A DNA stretch of 42,438 nucleotides, taken from positions 1-42,438 of the forward strand of contig CABYIF010000011.1 of assembly GCA_902518985.1 (NCBI GenBank), written 5' to 3'. This document shows positions 12,859-20,232 of the stretch, one piece after another. The position numbers and the translations under genes were made by a program. The stretch is from an uncultured Alphaproteobacteria bacterium (GTDB lineage: Bacteria; Pseudomonadota; Alphaproteobacteria; HIMB59; GCA-002718135). Each line of letters opens with the position of its first letter. Position 1 is the stretch's first letter. The notes below the pieces were generated by a model. That model was not told the DNA's origin. It worked only from the letters and a program-made list of their open reading frames with translations, and searched no databases.

Positions 12859-13604
12859 TATACCCTCCTAAACAAAGTGGCCGCAATTAAACCAGATAGT
12901 ATAGAAAATATTATGACAAATACCCCATAAGTAGCAGCCCTATTTCTAGCAAATTTATATATATCACTGCCAATACCTGTTTTTTTAACAGTAATTTTTT
13001 TTTGATCTTTATTCATAATTGTATTGTGCTTTATATAATAAATATCAACATAATAAATACCGGGAATTGTGTTTGGTGGAAAAAATACACTTGTTTGAAA
13101 TAACTTATCTTTAAATGTTTTCATTTCAAATTCCTTATAAAACAATTGTTTCTTTTTGATTCTTACGAAATTTTCATTCCAATCTTTTTGATCATTTTCA
13201 AATATAAAGTTTTGATCAAAAGTTTTATTATTTAAAATTTTATCAAAATTTAAATCGTCATTTATTTGAATTGAATTTGGTAAAATATCATCAATTTTTG
13301 AAGAAGATGATAAAAAGAATAAAGTTGGAATGTTAGAATAAATAATTTGCTTATTGTTTATCCAAACTCCTAAATATCTTTCTTTTTTTTGTATTTTCAT
13401 CTTAGACCTAGGTCCTTTAATTGTTAAAAGCGTATCATAGTCATCTTGCAACAATCCAAAAATTATTATTTCTTTACCATCAAAATCTGTTTTAATTTCA
13501 ATATTATCTTCAGATAAATCAAAATATACTTCTTCAGCATTAACACTAAAAAAATTGAATATTATAGCATATAAAATAATTAAATATTTATACGATACTT
13601 TCAT
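12858..13604 (-). CDS. TIGR02186-family (Alph_Pro_TM) exported membrane protein
   Basis: A 248-residue protein with an N-terminal signal peptide (about 1-23, predicted cleavage after VNA), a periplasmic beta-rich domain, and one C-terminal membrane helix (about 222-242) ending in a short Arg-containing tail. This layout, with the repeated SxDxIEIxxDFxGxxI-type start of the mature part, matches the alphaproteobacterial family TIGR02186, usually found next to a TauE/SafE transporter, as here two genes upstream. The biochemical role is not established. ATGA-type overlap with the upstream 130-residue gene and one-base overlap with the stress-protein gene indicate tight coupling. Confidence 0.85.
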   Translation of the reverse strand: MKVSYKYLIILYAIIFNFFSVNAEEVYFDLSEDNIEIKTDFDGKEIIIFGLLQDDYDTLLTIKGPRSKMKIQKKERYLGVWINNKQIIYSNIPTLFFLSSSSKIDDILPNSIQINDDLNFDKILNNKTFDQNFIFENDQKDWNENFVRIKKKQLFYKEFEMKTFKDKLFQTSVFFPPNTIPGIYYVDIYYIKHNTIMNKDQKKITVKKTGIGSDIYKFARNRAATYGVFVIIFSILSGLIAATLFRRV

Positions 13605-13993
13605 TTATTAGATTTACTTTCTAAAATAAAAAACTCTAAATAAAAACCTATCAGTGAACATACAAATACTAATAAAAAAGATACTTTTTCTATGAATACA
13701 TTTATTACTAAGCTATCTTTTTGATAAATCATATAAATGGGAATTACAATTGATAATATAAAAATACTTAATCTTATAAAACTGTAATTAAATAAAATAA
13801 TATTCAAATTTTGTTTCTTTGTAATATTAGAATAATACCAATTGTATAATTTTATTGATAAATTTATTAGAATTAGAGAAACTAATAAGTACTCAAATTC
13901 TTTTTTCACTGTTTCAATGTTAATAAAAATAAAATATATAAATATTAAAAATAAATTTAGTAAATTAACATAATAATTATAACGATATATCAT
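13601..13993 (-). CDS. Unrecognised four-helix membrane protein
   Basis: A 130-residue protein, very rich in Ile, Leu, Phe, Tyr and Asn, with about four predicted membrane helices (near 7-26, 34-52, 66-88 and 98-122) joined by short loops. I recognise no family or catalytic residue. It overlaps the TauE/SafE gene upstream by 4 bases and the TIGR02186-family gene downstream by 4 bases, both in stop/start arrangements, so all three are likely made together and may form one membrane assembly. Its start is an ATG. Being held in frame between two recognised genes with coupled starts argues that it is a real gene. Confidence 0.8.
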   Translation of the reverse strand: MIYRYNYYVNLLNLFLIFIYFIFINIETVKKEFEYLLVSLILINLSIKLYNWYYSNITKKQNLNIILFNYSFIRLSIFILSIVIPIYMIYQKDSLVINVFIEKVSFLLVFVCSLIGFYLEFFILESKSNK

Positions 13994-14904
13994 AGTATTA
14001 CTAAAGAAAATAAATCATTAGGTTGTAAAACAAGGTCAGTAAAAATCTTCCCACATACAGCCAAAACTAATATTGCAAGGATTCCTCTTAGATATTCTGC
14101 TTTTAGTCTCGAACCAAATATTACTCCAATTTGAGCTCCTATAACACCACCAAATATCATTAATGCTGATAGAACAACATCTACATTATAATTAATATAT
14201 GATTGAAAAAAAGTTGCATTGGCGGTAACAAATATAATTTGAAATAAAGATGTGCCAATCACAACACTTGTTGGCATACCTAAGATATAAACCATTGCTG
14301 GAATCATTATAAATCCTCCTCCAACACCCATCATTGCTGACATTACTCCAACCACGAAACCAATAAGAACAGGAGGTATTGCACTAATATATAATTTAGA
14401 ACGATGAAACCTAACTTTAAATGGAAGACCGTGAAACCAAGAATGTTGATGAAGTTTTTTTCTTTTTGAGCTTCTTGCTCTGTATTGTTTTATAGTTGTT
14501 CTGGCACTTTCAAATGCCATACTGAATCCAACAAAGCCTAAGAAGAAAACAAATAGTAATTGAATGACCAAATCTATCTGGCCATAACTTTTAAGATAAT
14601 TGAATAAATTTACTCCAACTGTTGATCCAATTAAGCCACCACTCAAAAGAAAAATACCCATCTTAATATCTACATTTTTTTTTCTCCAATGCGCTATTAC
14701 TCCCGAAACAGATGTTGCTAAAACGTGCGGAGCTTCAGATCCTACTGCAACAACTGGAGGTATGCCTAAAAAAATTAGGAGAGGTGTCATTAAAAATCCA
14801 CCACCTACACCAAAAATTCCTGAAAGAATTCCTATACTCATTCCAATAAAAATTATTAAAAAAATATTTACATTCATTTCAGCTATTGGGAGATATATTG
14901 ACAT
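13990..14904 (-). CDS. TauE/SafE (TSUP) family permease, probable sulfite/organosulfur exporter
   Basis: A 304-residue polytopic inner-membrane protein built from two similar halves. Each half begins with the same signature, GVGGGFLMTPLL near 32-43 and GVGGGFIMIPAM near 193-204, which is characteristic of the TSUP/TauE/SafE family. The halves are joined by a basic, His-rich loop (about 134-172). Members move anions such as sulfite, sulfoacetate or thiosulfate; the substrate here is inferred from family and from nearby tusA and YeiH-type genes. It starts the coupled TauE - 130 aa - TIGR02186 set. A 66-bp gap separates it from the upstream YeiH-type gene and may hold its own promoter. Confidence 0.9.
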   Translation of the reverse strand: MSIYLPIAEMNVNIFLIIFIGMSIGILSGIFGVGGGFLMTPLLIFLGIPPVVAVGSEAPHVLATSVSGVIAHWRKKNVDIKMGIFLLSGGLIGSTVGVNLFNYLKSYGQIDLVIQLLFVFFLGFVGFSMAFESARTTIKQYRARSSKRKKLHQHSWFHGLPFKVRFHRSKLYISAIPPVLIGFVVGVMSAMMGVGGGFIMIPAMVYILGMPTSVVIGTSLFQIIFVTANATFFQSYINYNVDVVLSALMIFGGVIGAQIGVIFGSRLKAEYLRGILAILVLAVCGKIFTDLVLQPNDLFSLVIL

Positions 14905-14970
14905 TTTATGGTTTAATTTTTTATATAATTATTAGAACATAAGTACAAATTATATTTGCTTCTAGTAAAA

Positions 14971-16065
14971 CTAAATAAAATGACTCAAAAAGATAATTCC
15001 AATATAGCTTACAAAACCAACACAAATTGCTGCTGAGAAACCCACATAAAATGGCCTTACACCTAAGCTTCTTAATGATACTAAGTTTGTACTTAAACCA
15101 ATTGCGGCCATAGCTACTGCTAAAGAGAACTCAGCTAATAATTTTATATAGTTAATTATTGATTGCCATTGATCAATCAAAAATACCCCAAAGGCATGAT
15201 CAGAACTTTGAATACCCCAGTCACCAATTGACCTGATAAATCCCATGATTATGAAACCAATAATGAATATGGGAAACATTGATAGTATTGATGGTTGGGT
15301 ATTTTTTTTATCTATATTTTTTTTTAAGTATAAGTAACTAATAAATGGAATTACAATTATCATACTAACATTCCTTACAAGTTTTGTAACTGTTGCTATA
15401 TCCATAGTGGTAGGAGAGTTGTATTGCTCTGAATAAATTAATCCCGCACCAGCTACTTGCGCAGTTTCATGAATTGATGTACCCAAAAATAATCCTATAG
15501 AAAGTTCATCACCATTAAATAAATAATGTGCTATAAATGGATAAATAAACATAGCTATAATTCCAAATATGGTAATGTTGGCAATTGCATATGTAACTTC
15601 TTCTTTATCGGCGTTAATTGCCGGGCTTGTTGCAACTATAGCTGAAGCACCACATATACTTGTACCAACGGCAATTAGAGAACCTATTTTTGAAGAAACT
15701 TTTAAAAACTTACAAAGATAATTAACAATTAAAATAGAAATAATAATACAAGCTATAATTAAGGGAATACCAATAATTCCTACTTTCAAAATATCCAAAA
15801 GCCCCAATCTAATCCCAAGGCAAATTATTCCTAATCTAAGAATAAATTTAAGAGAAAATTTTATTCCTTCAGAGAACATTGAAGGAATTTTAAAAATATT
15901 TCCAATCAACAGGCCTATTATTATTGAGAGCATAATTGGAGAAATTGGGCTTTTACTTAAATTTAATATTTCATTACCAATAAAGCCGCTTAAATATATT
16001 CCAGCGTATGCGATTATGAAACTAAAAAAAATACCTGGAAAAATTCTATATATTGTAAAATGCAT
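14971..16065 (-). CDS. YeiH-family putative sulfate/sulfite exporter
   Basis: A 364-residue membrane protein with about ten helices belonging to the YeiH / Cons_hypoth698 (PF03601) family, often annotated as putative sulfate exporter. Typical stretches are the GTSICGASAIVATSPAI segment near 132-148, FLGTSIHETAQVAGAG near 193-208, and the C-terminal AMAAIGLSTNLVSLRSLGVRP segment. Function is known only by annotation tradition and weak evidence. It lies in the minus-strand run between the TauE/SafE gene and mobA, with 45 bp to mobA. Start is an ATG with no strong ribosome site. Confidence 0.88.
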   Translation of the reverse strand: MHFTIYRIFPGIFFSFIIAYAGIYLSGFIGNEILNLSKSPISPIMLSIIIGLLIGNIFKIPSMFSEGIKFSLKFILRLGIICLGIRLGLLDILKVGIIGIPLIIACIIISILIVNYLCKFLKVSSKIGSLIAVGTSICGASAIVATSPAINADKEEVTYAIANITIFGIIAMFIYPFIAHYLFNGDELSIGLFLGTSIHETAQVAGAGLIYSEQYNSPTTMDIATVTKLVRNVSMIIVIPFISYLYLKKNIDKKNTQPSILSMFPIFIIGFIIMGFIRSIGDWGIQSSDHAFGVFLIDQWQSIINYIKLLAEFSLAVAMAAIGLSTNLVSLRSLGVRPFYVGFSAAICVGFVSYIGIIFLSHFI

Positions 16066-16110
16066 TATATTATCATTTTTATAGAAAAAAATAATTATTC
16101 AAATACATTA

Positions 16111-16722
16111 TTAAATATTTATTTTCTTAGCACTATTTAAATCTTCTTTAGTGTTTATATTAAAAAAATTATTTTCTTGTTCGTCATCAAATTCTACAAA
16201 CTTATATCTATGCTTTTTTACCCAGAGCATAATTTTACTATTATTTGATATTAATTCGTTTTCTAAGCTTTTTAAAAGAGATACACGCCACATTGCAATA
16301 ACTGGATGATGTCTTTGATTTGATCTCGCTATGAATATATCTTTATCTGATGAATATGATAATAAAAATACATCAAGTAAATTATTTGGTAAAAAAGGTG
16401 TATCGCTTGGTACAGTAAATATCCATTCTTTTTCATTATTATAGTTTTTTTTTGCCCATAACATTGAGGCATGAATACCTGCCAAAGGACCGAGGAAACC
16501 TTCAATTTGATCTTTAACTACTGGATAATTTAAATTTCTAAATTCATCTAAATTATTTGCATTTATAATTATGTCACTACTAAAATTACTCAATGTTTTT
16601 ATAATTTGATTTAATATTGTTGTACCACTGATTTTAGTAAAAGTTTTAAACCCTCCGCCAAACCTTTTCGATTGACCTCCTGCTAAAATTGCAAATAAAA
16701 TCTTTTTTTTAACTATACTCAA
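16111..16722 (-). CDS. mobA: Molybdenum cofactor guanylyltransferase
   Basis: Transfers GMP from GTP to the molybdenum cofactor to give the bis-MGD form used by DMSO-reductase-family enzymes such as formate dehydrogenase. The GTP-binding signature LAGGQSKRFGGG near 14-25, the EGFLGPLAGI segment and the VPSDTPFL motif are typical. Length 203 is normal. The start is a TTG supported by AGGAG about 9 bases upstream inside the fdhD 3' end; the genes overlap by 14 bases. It sits between fdhD and the YeiH-type gene, and together with mobB and moeA supplies the cofactor for the nearby fdsA product. Confidence 0.94.
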   Translation of the reverse strand: MSIVKKKILFAILAGGQSKRFGGGFKTFTKISGTTILNQIIKTLSNFSSDIIINANNLDEFRNLNYPVVKDQIEGFLGPLAGIHASMLWAKKNYNNEKEWIFTVPSDTPFLPNNLLDVFLLSYSSDKDIFIARSNQRHHPVIAMWRVSLLKSLENELISNNSKIMLWVKKHRYKFVEFDDEQENNFFNINTKEDLNSAKKINI

Positions 16723-17527
16723 TTCTTTTTTCTCCTGAAAGGACTAAATATTTTTTTCCTTTTGCTCTTCCAATTAATGTGAGGTTAGATTCTTTTGCCA
16801 ACTCTACACCCCAAGCTGTAAAACCAGATCTAGATATTAAAATAGGTATTCTCATTTTAATAGTTTTAATAACCATCTCACTAGTAAGTCTACCTGTTGT
16901 ATAGAATATTTTATTTGATGAATTTATTTTTTTTAAAAACATATATCCAGCAATTTTATCTACAGCATTATGTCTGCCAACATCCTCCATATATATTAAT
17001 GGTTTATTATTTTGAATAATAGCACAGCCATGAATTGCACCTGCTTCTAAGTATAGACTTGGAGTTAAAGTAATTTTTTTTGAAATTTCATAAATCCATT
17101 TATGTTTTATTTTCTTATTTGTTTTTATTTTAGTTTTTTTTATTTCATCATATATATCACCAAAAATTGTACCTATCGCACAACCGCTAGTTGTAATTTT
17201 TTTTTTTAATTTATTTTCATAATTAGTTTTTCGTTTTGTCCTTACAACTACAACATTTAATTCTTTATCTATTTCTACTCTTCTAATTTTATCACTTTTT
17301 TTTAACATATTTTGATTGAGTAAATATCCAATTGCAAGATATTTTGGATGATCGCCTATGGACATTAGGGTAACTATTTCCTGATTATTTAAAAATATTG
17401 TAAGAGATTTTTCGTTTATTACTTTTGATTTAATTCTTTTGCCAGTTTCATCTATACCTTTTAGCACAGTTATAAGGGATTTATCTTTAATATTGGGTGA
17501 TACTAAATATTTCTCTTTTTTTTTCAT
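16709..17527 (-). CDS. fdhD: Formate dehydrogenase accessory sulfurtransferase FdhD (FdsC-like)
   Basis: FdhD hands a sulfur atom from a cysteine desulfurase to the bis-MGD cofactor, giving the sulfido ligand needed for formate dehydrogenase activity. Characteristic motifs are EDVGRHNAVDK (181-191), TGRLTSEMVIK near 216 and SRSGFTAWGVELA near 233. The conserved cysteine region reads SGCAIGT with Cys 116 only; the second Cys of the CxxC pair known from E. coli FdhD is absent, as in some other family branches. Length 272 is normal. It is divergent from the TupB-like gene by only 26 bp and overlaps mobA. Confidence 0.94.
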   Translation of the reverse strand: MKKKEKYLVSPNIKDKSLITVLKGIDETGKRIKSKVINEKSLTIFLNNQEIVTLMSIGDHPKYLAIGYLLNQNMLKKSDKIRRVEIDKELNVVVVRTKRKTNYENKLKKKITTSGCAIGTIFGDIYDEIKKTKIKTNKKIKHKWIYEISKKITLTPSLYLEAGAIHGCAIIQNNKPLIYMEDVGRHNAVDKIAGYMFLKKINSSNKIFYTTGRLTSEMVIKTIKMRIPILISRSGFTAWGVELAKESNLTLIGRAKGKKYLVLSGEKRIEYS

Positions 17528-17553
17528 ATGTAGTAAATAAACTAATATCTTAT

Positions 17554-18246
17554 ATGAACATATTAGAAATTTTTATAAATTCTATACAATTAATCATTTC
17601 ATTTGACTCAGAATTATGGGACATAATAATTTTATCCTTATTTGTGAGCTTTACAGCTCTTGTTGTGGCTTCAATTTTGGGTTTTTTTATAGGTTATTAC
17701 TTAGCACTTTATAATTTTTTTCTAAAAAGAATTTTACTAGTTTTATTAAATTCATTAATGGGTATCCCACCAGTAGTTGTAGGTTTAATTGTGTATTTTA
17801 TTTTTGCTTCAGGAGGACCTTTGGGAGTTCTACAATTGTTGTATACACCCTCTGCTATGATCATTGCTCAAACAATCATAATATTCCCAATTGTTGTTTC
17901 TTTATCTCATGAAATATTTGCAAAGAATTGGTTTGAATTCAAAGATCAGATAAGATCTTTAAATATTCCTTTTTTGGGTTCGGCTAAACTTTTATTTAAT
18001 CATAGTTATTTTTTATTAATAACAACATTATTATCAGCATTTGGGAGAGCTATTTCTGAAGTGGGTGCTGTTATGATTGTAGGGGGTAATATTGATCACT
18101 ATACACGAGTAATGACAACGGCCATTTCTCTTGAAACTAGGATGGGTAATTTAGAATATGCCATGGCTTTGGGACTGGTTCTTATATTAATAACAATAAT
18201 TATTTATTCTTGTGTATATTTGTTAAATAATAGATCAATTAAATGA
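17554..18246 (+). CDS. tupB: ABC transporter permease, tungstate/molybdate TupB-like
   Basis: Integral membrane permease with about five to six helices and the ABC-permease cytoplasmic loop carrying GRAISEVGAVMIVGG, followed by TRVMTTAISLETRMG, a combination typical of TupB/WtpB-type tungstate and molybdate permeases. From the ATG chosen here it has 230 residues, the usual family length; a GTG 57 bases earlier would add 19 residues and reach into fdhD, and is less likely. No ATP-binding or substrate-binding partner gene lies within the window. It overlaps mobB by an ATGA, so the permease belongs to the cofactor operon. Choice of tungstate or molybdate as substrate is not decided by the sequence. 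Confidence 0.88.
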   Translation: MNILEIFINSIQLIISFDSELWDIIILSLFVSFTALVVASILGFFIGYYLALYNFFLKRILLVLLNSLMGIPPVVVGLIVYFIFASGGPLGVLQLLYTPSAMIIAQTIIIFPIVVSLSHEIFAKNWFEFKDQIRSLNIPFLGSAKLLFNHSYFLLITTLLSAFGRAISEVGAVMIVGGNIDHYTRVMTTAISLETRMGNLEYAMALGLVLILITIIIYSCVYLLNNRSIK

Positions 18247-18725
18247 AAATTATTGGCATAGTTGGATGGAAAAATTCAGGTAAAACATATTTTGCCAGTA
18301 AAATTATTAAAAAATTAAAAATTAAAAATTATCGTGTCGCATCAATAAAACATGCCCACCATGAATTCGATATTGATTACAAAAATACAGATAGTTTTAT
18401 TCATCGAGAGTCAGGATCTTCTCAAGTAATAGTTAGCTCATCAAAAAGATGGGTAAAAATTACTGAGCTTAACAATTCTGAGGAGTTAAGTTTACAAGAC
18501 TTAATAAATCAATTAAGTGAAACTGATATTGTGATAGTAGAAGGATTTAAGAACGAAGATCATCCAAAAATTGAAATAATTAAAAATGCTAGTAACAATT
18601 ATTTATTTAAAAAAATTTCAAATATAAAGGCAATTATTTCAGATGAAAAAATTAGTACTAATTTAAAACAATTTAAAAAAAATGATATTGATAATATCGT
18701 TAATTATATTTTAGAACACATGTAA
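18243..18725 (+). CDS. mobB: Molybdopterin-guanine dinucleotide biosynthesis protein MobB
   Basis: GTP-binding partner of MobA that aids MGD synthesis. The P-loop GWKNSGKT (8-15) is followed by SIKHAHHEFDIDYKNTDSF, the MobB-type segment with its HxxHH-like cluster, and a DIVIVEGFKNEDHPKIEI stretch near 97. At 160 residues it is a normal stand-alone MobB. It overlaps the permease gene by 4 bases and moeA by one base (TAATG), so the three are translationally linked. Confidence 0.95.
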   Translation: MKIIGIVGWKNSGKTYFASKIIKKLKIKNYRVASIKHAHHEFDIDYKNTDSFIHRESGSSQVIVSSSKRWVKITELNNSEELSLQDLINQLSETDIVIVEGFKNEDHPKIEIIKNASNNYLFKKISNIKAIISDEKISTNLKQFKKNDIDNIVNYILEHM

Positions 18726-19939
18726 TGAATAAATCACCACTTACAAAAAAACAAATAATTGAAATTTTTAAGAAACAAGAAAATGTAGTTGTAAAGTCAG
18801 AATTAGTAAATTTAGAGAATTCTTTGGGAAGATTTTTATATGATGATTTAAAGAGCAAAGTAAATTTACCTCCATTTAATAATTCTGCTGTTGATGGTTA
18901 CGCATTATTAAAAAAAGATTTAAATAAAAAAACACTCTTCTATTGTAACAGTAGAATAGCTGCTGGGGATAAAAAAAATATTAAAATAAAATCAGGTGAG
19001 GTAGTAAGGGTATTTACAGGGGCCAAAATGCCCTCAAATTCCTCAACAATAGTTATGCAAGAAAATACATTAGTAAATGATAAAAAAGTTGAAATTTTAA
19101 AAGTTCCGCTCTTGGGTGAAAATTACAGACTAAAAGGTGAAGACATTAAAAAGAATCAAAAAATTTTAACAAAAGGGTCAAAAATAAATCAACAAAATAT
19201 CAATTTAATAGCTGCTTCAGGTATTAGAAAAGTTAAAGTATATAGAAAAATAAAAATTGGTTTTTTTACAAGTGGTAATGAATTACGCAAACCAACTAAA
19301 AATTTAAAAAATTCAGAAATTAACAATTCAAATTTTTTTGCACTAAATTCATTATTAGATCAAAAATTTATTTCAAAAAAATATTTTGGAAATCTCAAAG
19401 ATAACTTAAAAATTGTAAAAAATAATTTATTACGTGCTTCAAAAAACAACGATATTATTATTACTGCTGGAGGCGCTTCAGTAGGTGAGGAGGATCATTT
19501 GATCGATGCATTATCATACTTAGGTGATATATTTTTTTGGAGGGCAGCAATAAAACCAGGTAGACCTATTGCAATAGGAAAAATTAATAATTGTTATGTT
19601 ATTTGTTTACCTGGCAATCCTGTATCTGTGCAATTATTATATGCAATGTTAATTAACCCATTGGTAGTAAAACTGTCAGGAGGAAAATTTAGATTACCAA
19701 ATTCAAAAAAGATTGTTGCTAATTTTAGCATGAAGAAAAAAACCCAAAGAATGGAATGGCTAAGAATAATTAAAAAAACAATAAATAATCAAGATTTGGC
19801 TTATAAATACCCAAAGCAAGGATCTGGCATGATTAGCTCTGTTTCATACTCGGATGGCATTATAGAGATTGGGGAAGACGTTTCTGAGATTAAAAAAGGT
19901 GATATATTTGATTTCTATGATTTCGAGACTCTTTTTTAA
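18725..19939 (+). CDS. moeA: Molybdopterin molybdenumtransferase MoeA
   Basis: Inserts molybdate into adenylated molybdopterin. Conserved stretches are present in order: NSAVDGYAL near 51, GEVVRVFTGAKMP near 92, the MoaB-like domain with TAGGASVGEEDH near 243, the KPGRPIAIG segment near 277 and CLPGNPVSV near 292. Length 404 is normal. It ends the tupB-mobB-moeA set; its stop codon overlaps the stop of the convergent tusA gene by 4 bases. Confidence 0.96.
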   Translation: MNKSPLTKKQIIEIFKKQENVVVKSELVNLENSLGRFLYDDLKSKVNLPPFNNSAVDGYALLKKDLNKKTLFYCNSRIAAGDKKNIKIKSGEVVRVFTGAKMPSNSSTIVMQENTLVNDKKVEILKVPLLGENYRLKGEDIKKNQKILTKGSKINQQNINLIAASGIRKVKVYRKIKIGFFTSGNELRKPTKNLKNSEINNSNFFALNSLLDQKFISKKYFGNLKDNLKIVKNNLLRASKNNDIIITAGGASVGEEDHLIDALSYLGDIFFWRAAIKPGRPIAIGKINNCYVICLPGNPVSVQLLYAMLINPLVVKLSGGKFRLPNSKKIVANFSMKKKTQRMEWLRIIKKTINNQDLAYKYPKQGSGMISSVSYSDGIIEIGEDVSEIKKGDIFDFYDFETLF

Positions 19940-20187
19940 ATTTGTTTCTTAAATTTATAACGAATTATAATTTTTTCACTATCTTTGGTACAATCTAAAT
20001 ATTCAAATTTTGATTGTTTGCAATAATGCTCAAAATCTGCCTCTGCTAGAGGATCTGTTGCTATAACTTTAATTACAATATCATTTGTTAGTTCCGAGGC
20101 TAGTCTTCTAGCTTTTAGGACAGGGATAGGACATTCTGTACCACTGGTATCAAGTACTATTTCTTCATTTTCAATTAAATCTTTCAT
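19936..20187 (-). CDS. tusA: TusA-family sulfur carrier protein
   Basis: Small persulfide carrier of 83 residues. The active-site motif CPIP has its Cys at position 19, followed by the family's helix VLKARRL and the DPLAEADFEHYC stretch. TusA proteins relay sulfur from cysteine desulfurases to tRNA thiolation, to sulfur oxidation systems and, in some bacteria, toward molybdenum cofactor enzymes. It lies head to head with the formate dehydrogenase genes across a 45-bp AT-rich gap and tail to tail with moeA, which suggests a role in sulfur supply to FdhD and FdsA; that role is an inference from context. Confidence 0.93.
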   Translation of the reverse strand: MKDLIENEEIVLDTSGTECPIPVLKARRLASELTNDIVIKVIATDPLAEADFEHYCKQSKFEYLDCTKDSEKIIIRYKFKKQI

Positions 20188-20232
20188 GACTTTCTGTTAC
20201 TTAATATATATTATAAAAAATGGAACGCTAGA
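20188..20232. promoter_or_regulatory. Divergent promoter space tusA / fdsGB
   Basis: A 45-bp gap between divergent starts, rich in TATA-like hexamers (TATATT, TATAAA). It is the only non-coding DNA upstream of both the formate dehydrogenase genes and tusA, so at least the -10 elements of one or both promoters should lie here. No clear operator repeat is visible. Confidence 0.45.

Noticed and set aside
12401-12871. Long plus-strand open frame opposite the universal stress protein gene
   Set aside because: It mirrors the coding strand almost end to end, its product has Ser/Ile-rich shadow composition, and the opposite frame matches a known family with coupled neighbours.
17497-17553. Upstream GTG start for the TupB-like permease
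   Set aside because: It would reach 31 bases into the divergent fdhD gene and add a non-family N-terminus; the ATG at 17554 gives the usual length.
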